A DNA stretch of 64,000 nt from Crotophaga sulcirostris (GCA_013397455.1 VYZB01000040.1:2035717-2099716), one strand, 5' to 3'. Numbered from the stretch's first letter, positions 14,805-28,410 are shown. A program made the numbers and translations. Notes: generated by a model not told the origin, from the letters alone.

Positions 14805-15225
14805 AAAATCATAGTATCACAGAATCACTTGGTTGGTAAAGACCTTTGAGATCATCAAGTCCAACCGTACCTGTCCACTACTAAACCAGATCCTTAAGTA
14901 CTTCATCGACCCATCTTTTGAACACCTCCAGGGATGGGACTCAACCACCTCCCTGGGCAGCTGTGCCAGTGCCTGACCACCCTCTCACTGAAGAATTTTT
15001 TCCTAATGTCTAGTCTGAACCTCCCCTGGTGCAACTTGAGGCCATTACCTCTGGTCCTATGACCCATCACCTGGTAGAACAGACCAACACCCACCTCACT
15101 ACGACCTCCTTTCAGGTAATTGTAGAGAGTGATAAGGTCTCCCTTCAGCCTCCTCTTCTCCAGACTGAACAACTCCAGTTCCCTCAACATAACACTTGTA
15201 TTCCAGCCCCTTCACCAGCTCATGG
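14805..15225 (-). mobile_element. CR1 LINE 3' fragment, typical avian type
   Basis: Reverse-orientation CR1 whose 3' tail at 14805 reads AAATCATAGTATCACAGAATCA, a degraded ATTCTATG-type tail. GGTTGGTAAAGACCTTTGAG and AAGTCCAACC follow. The minus strand still reads part of the ORF2 end ([18 protein letters not shown]), but a frameshift after this point breaks the usual terminal residues. It is truncated near 15225. Open frames on the plus strand across it are antisense artefacts. Confidence 0.95.
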
Positions 15226-18200
15226 ACTCCAATGGACAGGGGCCAACATTCTGAAATCATTCTCACAAATGTTTAGGGTGCAAGATCTTGTATCAGTCTG
15301 GGTGACAAAAATACAGAGATTTGTACACCTAGAGACCATCTCCCAGGAGCGGATGCTGTACTGCACGTACGCCAAGTTGACACAGAGGCTGGGCTCTCTG
15401 CTCCCCCACGTTAAGCCTGCGTGTAAGAGTGTGTTTATCTTCAGGCATAAAGATTTTTAAAATGCTTTCATTGGCTTGCACTGGGAGGTAGACGGCACGA
15501 TTAATAGCTGTTCTTCAAAGCTATAAACTGCATGGTGTGTTTGCTCAGACTTTGAGCCATGAGTTACTGCTGTAATTAAATCCAGAAGGAGAGACCATAA
15601 TAACATTCTGACTTGATTTCCAGTGGCAGAGCATTGATTAAGAGAGCTACATAATAAATGAGACACATTTTAGAATCACTCTGTTGATGTTATCTGTAAT
15701 TTTTTTATAATTAGAAAAGCCTAAAGAAAATTGTATATTATAATTACATGCATTATTAATCCTACTCTGTTATAATACGAATTATTCTATGATTACAAGT
15801 TGCACTAAGCTTTTTGTAAATTTTTTAAGAGGTCCAGTGATTTGGTTTATAAAAATCCCTGTAAACAACAGATAAATTGGACCATATTATTCCAAACTAA
15901 TGCAAAACCAGAGAAAGTTTCAGTTGGTGAGCCAAAATTCAAAATGGAAAAAATAGTTCAGGGGCAATTGTTTTCCTATATAAAGTCTGCAACACAATGA
16001 AAAGAATATTCAGATAGCTATCTTTTATGCTGTCCTTCACACAGAAGTTTTGAATAATTGAATGTGGAAGGAGGTAAACAGGATATTTAATGATTTAAAA
16101 AAAATTATAAATCCATAAGCTCCTTTTGAACAAAATGACCTGAGCGCACAGCTTTCTTCTTGAATAAAATTGTATTCTACCATCTTCTGTGACTATCTAG
16201 TGTATAACATATCTTTTCAACTCTCCTCACTTAAATAAGAAGGAAAATAACGGAAGTGTACACAGGGATTCTTAATTCACTGAAAAGTGACCACAACATC
16301 CATAAAGGTCTGTGTTTCCACAGAAAGCAGAAACTCTCCAAAGTCAGGTTAGTTAAGGCAACCCCTCAGTCTTATTGATAACCCGTTACTCTTACAAGCA
16401 GCCCCACTGCAGAGGGATTGATGTCTCATATGAACCACTGGTCAGCAGAAAAAGTGTAAGTTTAATCATTTAGACTAAATTTCTTCAGGCCTGATTTAGT
16501 TTAATTCGTTTTGCTTGATTTAACAGGTAAGGTCTAGGCACCATTATTCTTTTTGCAATTCTCCACGTCAATATTTTAGAGAGACATCTGAGGGCTCATT
16601 TTTGCAGATACCAAAGATCATTGTAACATAAAAATTAACTGTAGATTAATAACTAAGTTGTGCTTTTCTATCCACAGTTTAATTACAGGTACAAAACCAA
16701 TAGGATAAGTGGTAAGATGCATTGAAAGGCCTTTGAGTGCTTGAGGGTTAGCACAGCATCTCCAAGGACTCATGTACTCACATCAGACAGCAGGCAGATC
16801 TTGTACAATACTGGAGTTGAATAGTTTGACGCAGAGTTAGGTGAACTTCAACGCGTCTGCTAATGTCTGCTTCACATTTTAACTAATTTGATGAACCAAA
16901 TCCATACCCCTAAAGAAACAAGAAAAATTCTACCAAATAGTAAAGTCAAAGCAAAGCACCTTCATCACCATCATGAAGACAGAAGTAACAGGAGCGACTC
17001 GTAGTTAACCACAGACTTATCCAAAAAGGTCGACAATGAGAATATAAGGCTGCCAGGGAAGTGGAAAAGTGCAAATACAAATATTGAATTCTCTCATTTC
17101 TGACAACACAACATCAGTAATCACCCAACCTCAGCAAGAACAGCCATCATACGGAATCGATCCCAAGATCCCTTCTTCCCAGAATTGAAATCCATGTGCC
17201 AAGACCACCATCATCACAGGACCACCCAAGGCCAGCTTTTGCCAGTCAGAACCATACAACTCCCATTTGGCTCATGAAATAAGGCAATGTTAATGCCTGG
17301 TAAAGACTGTTTGGAGAATTGTTAAAAGGAGGTTCTGAACACATGCCAGTCACTGAGTGTTGATTCTGGCAGGCGCAAATTAGGCATGCTTGGTCCCACA
17401 CTGAGCTGCTGCACTGCAGTCTGGGGCTCCCTCCAGATGGTTACAGATGCCCCAGAATGGGGAGCAGCTGGTTAATGTTTTCTTGCCTTGGTTACATGCA
17501 GATAAAACCATTTGCGTCATGGTTACTTTTGACAAAAAGTGGTTTTGCTTAATTCACTTCAGGCTCAATAAAGGGCAGGTTTTTACCTGGAAACAAAAGG
17601 GTTATTCTGGCAGGAATGGAAATGTTTTGCAGATTTGCCTGTGATTTAAAATACTTGATCCAATCTTGACTGAGCTCTTTTAAGACAGACGTAAATGCCT
17701 CAAGTGGTGCTGTCACATTAAATGCATTGGTTGTCTTGATCACTTATTAGTTGCATTTTGCCATAACACGCACTGACTGGCAATGGGCTTTGATTTCAAG
17801 ACTTCTGGAGAGACTCCAAGCTGGAAGAGCATTAGTCACCATCTGAATTTTGTCTTCGTCAACTTTACATAGTATTTCAAGATGTTAACCTTGAAGAACA
17901 GATTCTTCCAGCCCTAATTCTTGCAGGCAAGAGACTTCCTTCTTTAATTTTTGTAATTATTGATAATTAAAAGGGAAGAAGAAGCAATATGAATGAGAAA
18001 TCTTCTTGCTCCCCAGCTATCCCAGGATTATATCAGAACAGAAGTTCACCTAGCTGAAACAATACTGATTAGACTAGAAATTGGCATTTGATCTTACTTT
18101 GGAAGTTTCAGCGACAGACCTCATCCTCAGAATACAGTTCACTTTTATCTTCTTTATAAAGTAAAGATATCTTCCACCAAGGAAGACCTTTCAGTTTTTG

Positions 18201-21200
18201 CCTCTGTTGTGGGAAGAATTTGGTTTTGGCTGACCTGCCATTTCACACTGTTTCAAAACTCCCTTTATATAGGATTCCTCCATCCTAGATTTTAGAAGTA
18301 CAGGAGTTTTTCTTTATGGACTAACTGGGGTAACCTAACTCACCTGATCAGATTCAAATGCCAACTGGTGACCGATCAGTTAGATTTTCTTTCTTAATTC
18401 ATACATTTTCTTAATATTACTATTAGGGAATTATTAATTTCTAAATACATTATTTAAAATGTTAAATATTAATATTTTCCTTGCTCATCCACAAACAGAT
18501 CAGATCTCTCATGCCCTAAAGTACTTATTTCACTTTGACGATGAGGTCAAGACACACAGCATCAGGAGTGTAGATATTTATTTTTGGTCAGATTCATACT
18601 TGGTGAATCTGAGTTTGCATATTTGAAACCTGAGACTTAGAAAAGCAGGCGTGATATGAGTATGAAGAATAGGTGCCACAGTAACAAACATTTCAGTTCA
18701 AGAGAAAGAAATTATTTCTTGTGAAGTGTCACCATTAACATCAATATAAAAATAATGACAGATTATCTTACCTGTGTTAGGCAATGTGTTTTGCTCGTAC
18801 CTAAAACACGGAAGTGCAAAATAAATTGTGTATTTTTCTTTTTCCACTAACTGCTGTCTCTGCCATAAAAAGGGTCTCTCACTGCTAAAGCAAATTGATT
18901 CCATGTGCCAACAGTCCTACAAAATTAGTGAATCTGCTAGTAGATGTACTGCCGCTTTATGGAAACCAGTATCACTTTCTGCTATGGGAATAAGTCTGAT
19001 GGAGTGGTTCAAGACCATCTTATATAGCACACAAGCAATTATTGCTGGAACACTAACTTATTTTATACAAAGCTGTATTTATCCTTTGTTTCAAACAACA
19101 CTGTTTCAAATTATACGAGTGACTCTATGGAGACTACATTGAGACAGTTAACAAATTAATGTTGCAGCCTCTAGATGGATGAAGACAGATCACATGGATT
19201 TATACATTTAATGAATAGCCAAATACGACAGCTCCTTTAAAATTTTGTCTAAATATTTTCTAACATAGCTAAGTCTATTTTAGCACATTGCTTACAAAAT
19301 CTGTACTGCCTTTGAAAGCAATCCATGGGCTGGTTTGTCTTTAAAGGTGCTGTAATACTTGCTGAATATAGTTGGTCACATTACTTGCCAAAATTATGGC
19401 AAAAACTGACATCCCTTGACTTTGAATAAGGTTTGCTTCTTGCATTTAAACTTCAAATGTGGCTAATACCTATGGTTCACTCTACATGCAGTTGTATTTC
19501 AGCTGCTGACCTGAGCATTCAAAGCTAAATCAAGTCTGACAGACTAAGATATGACAATATATTCCTACTTAAGAGATTGTGCAGCTCCTCATAAGAGAAA
19601 CTCAGAATGTATTTACCTCTCCAATATCCCTCCTAAGGAAAAAGGGAATATAGGATTTAAGCGAGGCCTTTTGTAGTCATTTGCTTTATAAACAAAAAGC
19701 AAACAAACAAACAAACAAATATTTAAAATAAAAAGAAAGTTTTATTAATGATTAATCAGAATAGGAATGTTAAAACACAAACACTGGAGTTTTCATTCCT
19801 TGGAGGACCAGAACACAGTACAAACCTACCATCTGGAGAACTTCCCTATTACAGCATCAAATTCCTACACCAACAAAACACTACTCCGCAGGGAGGCACT
19901 GTGCCTGTTAACAGACTGCTGTATCATGCAAGGTCACCACTTGTCAAGCTGTATTCTCAGATGATGCCCCATTGTCTGCATTTAAGCCTTTTCCCAAAAG
20001 AACACACCCAGTATTTGCCCCATCATTTGCTATAATACCCTGTATTTCTTCAGCAGGAGGACAATGTAAACATCCACAGGACTAAAACCCAAGCTTCTCA
20101 CTGTCACATAGCAATATTCACTGTTCACAAACTGAAGACAAGGCAAATCAAAATAATTATCATCTTTATAAACATGTATCTTCAAACAGCTGGAATAAGT
20201 TTCCCAGTGGTGGCAAACCCTGCCTCCTCCAGCACCCTAGTGGAGACAGATGTTGGTTAGAAATCAAGCAAGTTATGGAGAAAGGATTCACTGGGTGATG
20301 ATCAGTGGCCAAGGTTATGATTTTTTATAATTTGATTATATGTTTTGGATTGCAAATCCATTAATCTAAAGCTTTTCAAATGTCATGGGTTTGATTAATT
20401 CACCCCTCTCCTCTCTGTATGTCACTTTTAAGCAATTCCTAGGGCTCCTGCCGGATCCTTTTATCTCTCCTAAGAGAGGTCTGCTGTTTCACAGAGAGAA
20501 ATGTGTGAGGTAATTTACTCATGTGTTATTAAAGCCTCTCTGCTTGTAGATGGATGCATGCTCATATGTTGCCATGTTAAAAGGAGTTACATGAAACATG
20601 GTCTCATTACTCATTAGAAGCTCCTGAAATGAAGATATTATTTCAGCTACACAATACTGATATTTTGTGATCGCTGCACATCCCATCTGCATTGCTTCCC
20701 GACTCCAATGGTGATATACTGAATATGAAGATCAGAGAGAAATAAAAAGAAAACTAGTGCCTTGTTTAACTTTCAGTTTGTTGCCAATATCCTTCTCATT
20801 GCAAGACAGAATAATCAAGGACCAAAAGTAAATTAATTCTCTATTCAAACATTCCTATCAGAAATTATGTATGGCAGAGTTCGCTGAAAATCACCAGCAT
20901 ACGGAGAATTTCTTCAGAGATTACTGTTCCCCAGGCTCTCTCAGATAAAGACAACATATTTAGAGAAAGAAACAGCAAGTGAGAGAGTTAGAGCAACTAA
21001 CAGCCTCATGCTGCCTTAATAGAATGTACAGCATCCAAATGATGGCATCTTTGATCAGTTGGAGCCAACCCTTCCCATAACGGGGTCTGACAACTGCCTC
21101 GCCCCTGCTCACCTCAGGTATTTAATTACTTATAAGTGAATAGCAATAAATGAACTGAATTATGCAAAGTAGTACCCTCTCAGGAAGGAGATAATGACAC

Positions 21201-21245
21201 AGCCACAAGAATTTCTCCCAGTAAGTCACTTACATCTCTGGATTT
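15226..21245. other. Noncoding AT-rich flank, no gene seen
   Basis: The most AT-rich part of the window, especially 15700-16100 and 18400-18480. It holds the (AAAC)n at 19701. No exon or LINE copy is recognised in 6 kb. Confidence 0.6.
19701..19719 (+). repeat. (AAAC)n microsatellite
   Basis: About four and a half AAAC units in an A-rich stretch. Confidence 0.85.
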
Positions 21246-22810
21246 GCACAGAGTCATCAAACAATAGCCCTGGAAGGAATCAAAGTTGCCTTTGCTTGAA
21301 GGCAGTATCAGCATATGTCATTCCTGACAGATGTTTGTCCAATCTGTTCCTAAAGACTCCACAATTACAGGAATTTCACAGCCTCTCCAAGAAACCTATT
21401 CCAGTATTTTAATACCCTGGTCCTTTGAGAGGTTTTACCTAATGCCAAGTTTAAATATCTCTTATGTTAATTTAAGCAGGTTACTGCTTGTCCTAACCGT
21501 CACAAACACAGAAAATATTCTCTTCCTCTTTGAAATGGTCTTTTATGTACCTGAAGGCTGTCATCAGGTCTCTCTGCAGCCTTTTTTTCTGACACTACCT
21601 AACCCCAGGGCTTTCAGTTTTAACTCATGGAAAAAAAAAAAAAAAGGCAAAACTCCCACAGCCTTTATCAGAAGAGGATGTTGAACTCTGTCCTGTCCAC
21701 CCAAAACTCTCTTGAAAATTCATTGATCAAAACTGGCCCCAGTATTCCCACATTGAGCAGAGCAGAGCCCACTCCTGTCTGAACCTGAGAGCAGATGTTT
21801 GTCTTTCTCACAACAGCATGCCATTGCCTACTTTCAGTTAACTTTTTATCTCTTAACAAAAAATACTTTTGTGGAGAATTATTTTCTAGCAAGCTGTTTC
21901 CCAGGCCATTTGCTTAGCAAAGTGTTGCTGGCTAAGCACGCTTTACACTCATCCCCTGCTGAAATTAACTCTGTTTTTTCAGACATTTCTTTAATTTATC
22001 GCACAAATGTGACCTCTTCCTCCAATATACTTGCAGTCCTTCTCAATTTTAGGGCTGCTGCAAAGTTGTCAGGGAAACTTTAATTTTTTTAAATCAAGTT
22101 CTGTGACCTTTGTTCATAATCCAATTCGCAAGGGTTTGTTTTGCAGTTAAGGAAATCAAAATGGTTCAACATAACTTATTTTTGACCAGCCTATGTTGTC
22201 TGCTGTTCATCTTCCAATTATTTTTGTAAATGTTAGAAACACTTTGTTATGGACAATTTTTTTTCCCTCTAGAACTGTTGTTAATCTGACTGGACTAAAA
22301 TTCCCAAGCTACTCCGGGGAAAGAAAATATTTTTTTTCCTTCTTCAGTATTCTTCAAGCTTATTGTAATTATCTGCAGACAGCTTTCATTCTCCATTGAG
22401 TAGCAGACCAATCCCCTCTTTGATCTTCCTCATTCTATTAATGGTTCTTACAGAATTATTTCTGGTTATCTTTGAGGTCTCATTTTGTGCCTCAGCCTTT
22501 CTGGTTTTATCCCTGAATGCTTGCACTGTTCTTTCAGATTTATTCTTAGAAATCTGACCTCTTCTTTTTTCCTGTGTGTTTCTGTCTGGTGTTAAAGTTG
22601 CAGAAAAAACCTTCATCATCTACACAGATTGGTACCTACTGAATTTCCTTTTCTTGCATTTGGACACTGAGGAACTCGCAACTTTATTTTATCTTCCCTT
22701 AGCCTTACCTCTTGGGACATCTGGTTTACGAAATTTCGTTTTATTGACACATCTTCTGGAAACCTATTACTTTTATCATGATCTCTTCCACCTTCCCCTT
22801 GTGATATAGA
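21246..22810 (-). mobile_element. Ancient, unusually long CR1/L3-like LINE fragment
   Basis: Reverse-orientation, very diverged CR1-group LINE about 1.6 kb long. Landmarks of old amniote CR1/L3-type elements appear in the right order from 3' to 5': GAGTCATCAAACAATAGCCCTGG (near 21251); TGTTTGTCCAATCTGTTCCT (near 21331); the TTTGAGAGGTTTTACCTAATG segment; CTGTCATCAGGTCTCTCTGCAGC; AAACTGGCCCCAGTATTCC; the region around TTGCAGTCCTTCTCAATTTTAGG; TTTTTGACCAGCCTATGTTG; CTGACTGGACTAAAATTCCC; and TTTTGTGCCTCAGCCTTTCT with GTTTTATCCCTGAATGCTTG (near 22487-22523). No frame is intact. The copy keeps ORF2 sequence well upstream of where most avian CR1 copies are truncated. An A15 run near 21630 interrupts it. 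Confidence 0.8.
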
Positions 22811-23402
22811 AGTACTGAGGCAATTTTAAAAAAAGAACAGAAATCACCCAGTAAGTATAACACTCCCCCACCATTTAATGATAGGAAAGATGAATGTATA
22901 GAGGAACAAAATGTAACACTTTAGATGCTGAGTAGGAAGAAACAGTAGTTAGGACGGGAGGTTTTAAGAGAAATGGGAATCTACCAGTATGTGCTCATGT
23001 AGTGTCAAGGCAACCCACAGCTTCAGAGAGCCTTAGAGATTGTTTTCATCCAAAAGAGTGAGAAACTTTCCAATCCTTGATTCAGTGAGCCGTGTTCTCT
23101 CCATCATAAAGTTCTGTTCTTCTGATTACCCTCAAAAATCAAAGTAATAATCTCAGTAGTGCAGCCAATACAGAAGACATGAGCATGATGTCTCTCCTTG
23201 AGCAGAGGCACCATGTTTCAATGCACCCTCAGTACCCATTTGCAACGACAACTTTCAATTCCTTCTGTGGACAAAGCATAAGGTTTTAGCCTTGAACTTC
23301 TGAAGACACATTTATGCAATAAAGCACTTCCCTGTGCCTCAGCACAGAAAGGGAGCTCATCTGGATCTCTTCTGAGGTGCCATTCACAACTAGGCACACA
23401 AG
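22811..23402. other. Spacer between two CR1 copies
   Basis: Noncoding sequence between the ancient element and the short young CR1 end. Nothing else is recognised. Confidence 0.6.
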
Positions 23403-23471
23403 ATTAGGCTATAGATTGGATCTGATGATCTCAGAGGTCCTTTCCAACCTTGTAATACTGTGATACTGTGA
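23403..23471 (+). mobile_element. Very short CR1 3' end, TACTGTGA-tail type
   Basis: About 70 bp: GGCTATAGATTGGATCTGAT, then GATCTCAGAGGTCCTTTCC and AACCTTGTAATACTGTGATA with an 8-mer tail. It is severely 5'-truncated. Confidence 0.9.
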
Positions 23472-24623
23472 AGATTTTAAATGCTTGCTTAAAGACACAG
23501 CTTCCACTGATGGGTCATTTAACCTCAAACAGAATTAGTTCAGAAAACATGGCAATCAGTCCAAATAAGCCTTTGACTCGCAAGCATTTATCCACCACCT
23601 AGAAACAGATATTTTAACAACTATTTTTTAGAACAGCATCCCCTAATGCTTAAAACAACTCAGCATTATAGAAATCAGCACTGACACCAACCTCTTCTGT
23701 GCTACTTACTCCATACCAGACTTCTCTTCCTGGACATGCTACCCCTTCTCCATGGATGGAAGGCAATAGAGGTTCATCATCTTCACAAGAGAGTGGGACC
23801 TGCAATCTGCCTGGCAGCTAAGCAGCTCCTTGTTGAGGTTTCTCTCCTAGAAGGACGAAGCCCAGATGTATAATAGCCCTCTGGTTATTCTGCATATGCC
23901 CCTCTGCCTGTGAGTTTGACCCTGTTTGCTTGCATGTAGTGTTCCCACCTCCTGATGCTACTGAGGGAGAACCAAGACCCTATTTCAGCTGGTGGGGAAG
24001 GGACAAGCCTTTTGGAGGTTGTCAAACATCCAGGTATGGCATGTGGCAGCTGATGCCCCTGGAGATGGTGTCTGCCAGCAGAGCTGACTGCAGCACACAA
24101 TATACTCCAACAACGCTCTGCACACACATGGAGATATTTCTTTGAGTGCCTTCATCACCGCAGGGGAAGAATGCCTGTTTCAGGGCTTCCCTTTGTAACA
24201 CAAGGCTTATGACATTTGAGAAAAAGGGGACAATGGGGGTAGGAGTGTTTCAGATGCCTGCAAAATAATGAAAATAATCAAATTGGGAAGAGCTGAATAG
24301 CACTAGCCTTTCTCTTCAATATCCCTGAAAACATATTAAGAGAAAAATATCTCTTTTTTCTGGCTTTTTTGCGCAGTTAGACATTTTGCTCTCTGGCTTG
24401 TGGTCACACAGGGAATAGCTGCCCTTTTGACTGGACACATGAGCCCCAAAACACTGTAGGCACACCAATGGCCAGTTACTACTGAGCAGGAGTCCAGGGG
24501 CTGATCTCAATCCCCAGCCTTCTGCAGGGCTTGGGAGCAGCCTCTGTAGGAAAGCGCATGAGTTTTTCCTTTCATTTTGGGGTGATTATGAGCAAGAGCC
24601 ACTCTTGAAATGCATCTCTCTCA

Positions 24624-25085
24624 ATGTTTGAAGAGGCAGCAGAATACCCTCAATGGAAAATCCCCGTTTCCGAAAGATCCTGTGCCTGGGAGTTGACCAG
24701 AGTTTGCTGGCCTGTGGACCAGATTGCAAGACTCAGCTTTGCAGCCAAGAATTTTCCCTGCTTGACCAAAGAAATGCGTGAGACCATTTCCAAGCAGCAG
24801 CGAGCAGAAAAAGAACTACATGGGGTAAGACAAGTCCCAACAGCCCACAACAGGCAAATGTAAGCTGACATTTTGCACCTCTAGCCCCTGTTTGCTGTGT
24901 GGTCCAGCAGCATCAGTGTGTCTGTGTATGTTCCCCAGGAAGGAGATGGTAAGAAACAGCAGATGTTAAGAGAAAATAAACCTGAGCCCTTCCAAGGAGA
25001 GCTGCCTGCACTGACCACAGGAGAATATCAAGGGAAGAACTGGGTTAAAGCCGTCTTCCACCTCCCCCACAATGAGTACGACTGA
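24624..25085 (+). other. Candidate two-exon open frame, unrecognised
   Basis: Two plus-strand open frames, 24624-24824 (67 codons) and 24939-25085 (48 codons plus TGA), can be joined in phase 0 by a 114-bp intron. The donor is GGG|GTAAGA at 24825 and the acceptor TGTATGTTCCCCAG ends at 24938. The first part ends in a charged, helix-like stretch (KEMRETISKQQRAEKEL); the second is hydrophilic. The start codon context is weak and no upstream exon is evident. I do not recognise either half. Open frames of this size are frequent by chance in this window, so the only real support is the in-phase splice pair. Confidence 0.15.
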
Positions 25086-25711
25086 ATTCATCGACTCTGT
25101 CCCTGCACCTACACACCAAATGGTCTTCTCTTGAACAAAGTCCAGCCAGGGGAGATGGTGACTGCCTTTACTCAGTCATCTCTGGATAAATTACTCATTT
25201 GAGACTTAGGTATAAATCTTAGATTAATCTGAGAGAGCCCAAGCCCCATCTTCCACAGACTGTGGAGCATTTGCCTGCAGGACTCTGTTAAATCCCTGAA
25301 AAACAGAGTAAGCAGAAAATACTTGGAAGCAACTTTCCCTACCCTGCTCCCTTTTCTTAATGTGCTTGTCAACAGCACAATCCTGTGTAATGCAGGGGGA
25401 TTAGGTCTGAAGCATCTGTTGCAGAGAGCCTGTTGATTAACCTCCCATTTACGGCGTTGACGCTCAACCCAACCTGCGGGATCAGAGCGCAGCCTTGGTG
25501 GGGCTGAGGGACAGCAGCTCCTCCAAAACTTAATAAACTCATTCTTCTCATTAACACTCACTCCCCACAGCAGCCCTCATTCCAGATGGGGAAGGAAGGT
25601 GCTGAAAAATTAATGAGGAGATTTAAATATCTGATTAAAAGATAGATAGGCAGAGTGAGGACAAGGAGGATGATACGCTTTAAGGTGAGAACGGGCTTAT
25701 GGATGTCTCTG

Positions 25712-25730
25712 GTTTTGCCACCTGGTAGGT
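25712..25730 (-). promoter_or_regulatory. CTCF-like site, one mismatch
   Basis: The minus strand reads CTACCAGGTGGCAAAAC, one mismatch from the CTCF core, in the same orientation as the site at 49383 and with the same GGCAAAAC flank. Confidence 0.25.
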
Positions 25731-28410
25731 GTAACTTCTCTCTGCAGTAAAGGTGGATTGAAAATTCTCCTTTGTTTTAGAGGGGACTATATTCAAGCCT
25801 GGATTTTGCTACTGTCCTCTGTTTTCATGAGAGGTCAAAACTGCTCCCCCCGACACTCCATACCAGCCTCTTCTGCTCCAACTTTCGTTTAATATTTTCT
25901 ATTACTTATTTTTCACACATGGTAGTGGCCTGTACCAGGGTAAATTAGATTTCCTTTGCTTTTTGTGTCTCCCACAGTTTACTAGGCCAGGCCAGATGTA
26001 AGTTTTCAGTAGTAATTAAACCAGTTTCATCACTGCTTTAGGGGAACGAATTGCTTGACCAGATTTGCAGTGTGCCTGCAAGCTTGAATCAGTCACCGCA
26101 TTGACTGTGCTCTGCTCAGAAAACTTTCCATCCATTAAAGCCGATCACATCTTTTCCCCTCTTCTGCTGAGAAAAGCAAAGATAATTTTAAAAAATGGTG
26201 CTCTGAAACAGATTAATGAAACAACAATGAAATAAAATTATATTAAAGGCAGAGTCTCATGCAAAAGGGCAGAAGAATTGAGTGTTCAGAGTGCCACGCT
26301 GTTCCCAGTGGACTTCCAGTCTGGGTAGGCTCTAATCAATGACACATGCCATTCTGCAGAAGACAGCCCAAAGGCACACCAGAGTGAATTAGAGAGACAA
26401 TTTCAACGCTATCCTGATTTTCCTGCTTTTCTGAGTTTACATCTGATCTTTAGCATTATTTGAAAACAATTTTTGTGGTTTAATTAAATTCAGTGACAAT
26501 AAGTCAATAGCTAGTCTAACATTTTCTGGTCTCCAGCCTGGAAACAGTGAAGTACTGAGTCCGTGGCAGAACTAGGAGTCTATCTACACATCTTAAAAGC
26601 CTTTCAAGCTTGCAGTTAACTTACTCTTCCATGTGTACCAATCTGCTAAATGTCCCTATACCTGCTGATATTTTCAGATACCAGCTTCCAAATCTTGAAA
26701 CAACATATATGTTTTTGTTCTAAACTCAGGTCTAACAGTCTGTGGTTCGATAGTTTAAATCTTCCATTTGTCAAGCCTGCATTAATTTGCAGGGGAGGCA
26801 TGATTCAAACTAAACCTTATTGATAAAACCAGCTAATGGCTGGAATTTACATAGAAATAATACAGGCATCAAAAGCTATCCAGGAGTTTGAAGCATCAGA
26901 AATAATCACAGTGCATTGAATCAGATCATATGAATAATTCAAGAGTTTCAGCATCACAGTTTTGGATCCCTATAAGATCACTGTTCTTTTTTCCAGAATT
27001 GTATGGTTAAAAAAAAAAAAATCACGTCAAGCTTTATACATTTATTTAGCTTATTTACAAAAAATATTACCCCCCAGTAGCTCCCTGTGACTGATAAGAG
27101 TGAAAGTAGGTGTGTCAGACCAAAACATATTTTCTAAAATACATACTAAGCACAATAAGGCAGCAAAACTTCTCCTGAGAAATAAAAATACGTATCACCT
27201 TTTTTTTTTTTAACTTTTAAAATATTTCCATCAATTTGCCCCAAATATTTCTGTCCTGCCACTGCTATTAATGTGGGACAATGAGAGAGCCCTGGGTTGG
27301 CTCAGAGCACCCTCTGGCTACTGTAAATACCCTTTTTCAAGCCATCTCAGGCAATTCCTTCTCTAACGCAGCCTGTGCGGGAGATGCGCCAAAACACTGA
27401 TTGCAGCGATTTTGCCCGAGGCTCTGCACTGCCTTTTGGCTGGGTCTTCTTCCTTGGCCTGGTTGCTAAATCTGTTTGGGCATCTTTCTCACACCTGAAT
27501 TTCCACATAGATCTATCAGCCATTTTTTGTCCCTATTTTCTCAGTAGTTAGTGGGTTGCTTTAGCCCTTGTGCTGCACGGAACGAGTGGCCCAGCTCTGC
27601 CTTGGAGAGGCAGAGAGGGCAGGCCCAGGCTTCAGCCTTGTCTCTAACTGTATTTATTATAAGACATACAGCAGGATCTTGTTTGAATAGACAATAGACA
27701 GGAAATTAACAGTTAAGGCTGAAACTCTAGTCCTTCATTCCTGTGATTAAAAGAAAACAGATATCATGCTGAAAGGAGAAAGACAATTTCAGCTTTCATG
27801 TAGCACTGTCCTTCAAACTGTGCCTCTCATCAGGCATTATTTCTCTGCAGAATTTAGCCATTAATTTCCTTCATTTAAAGTAAAAAGCATCCACTGAAGA
27901 TTATAAAATGCTCTGTATTCCCAAATAGACAGATCATAATGACTCATCCTGAATATGCCATTCTGTCTCTCCACACAGATATTAAATGGCTGAGATAAAT
28001 CGTGGCTTGGGGGTTTACAGAGGCATCATGTCAGTGATAGCAATGGATTACAAACTTCCTCCTTTAGACAGCAAACACCCAATTATGAGCATCATCTTCC
28101 TTCATGCTTTGAATAGTGAAGGAGGGGTTGGCATACATAATTTTTCATTTCTCAGTAGATGGAGGCTGATAGGGTAATGCATGTTGCAACTGAACGCATT
28201 GATATCCAAAGTCATTCATAAACAGAATGCCACATTGCACAACCCGTGGGGCTGTTACAGTGAGAGCAAGGAGCCTGCTCCATCTCTGCATCCCTGTGTA
28301 GTGTGGGCGTGCATGGGGAGGCATGGAAACAGTCTGGACATGTTTGCACCGTGAGCAAATACAACGCTTGTGATAAAAACACGTTCTTCAACATCGCACA
28401 TAAAATAATC

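Larger units (their letters stand above)
23472..28410. other. Noncoding flank with a candidate frame and a CTCF-like site
   Basis: Besides the candidate spliced frame (24624-25085) and the CTCF-like site (25712) there are an A13 run (27009-27021) and a T12 run (27201-27212). A 129-codon minus frame at 25172-25561 has no recognisable motif. GGTTCGA near 26745 is an isolated B-box-like string without a tRNA fold. Confidence 0.55.

Noticed and set aside
15029..15460. 143-codon plus frame
   Set aside because: Its first half is antisense to the CR1 copy at 14805-15225.
25172..25561. 129-codon minus frame
   Set aside because: No motif, no splice-bounded structure and no recognised homologue.
26740..26752. 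GGTTCGA, a tRNA B-box-like string
   Set aside because: No A box or cloverleaf can be drawn around it.
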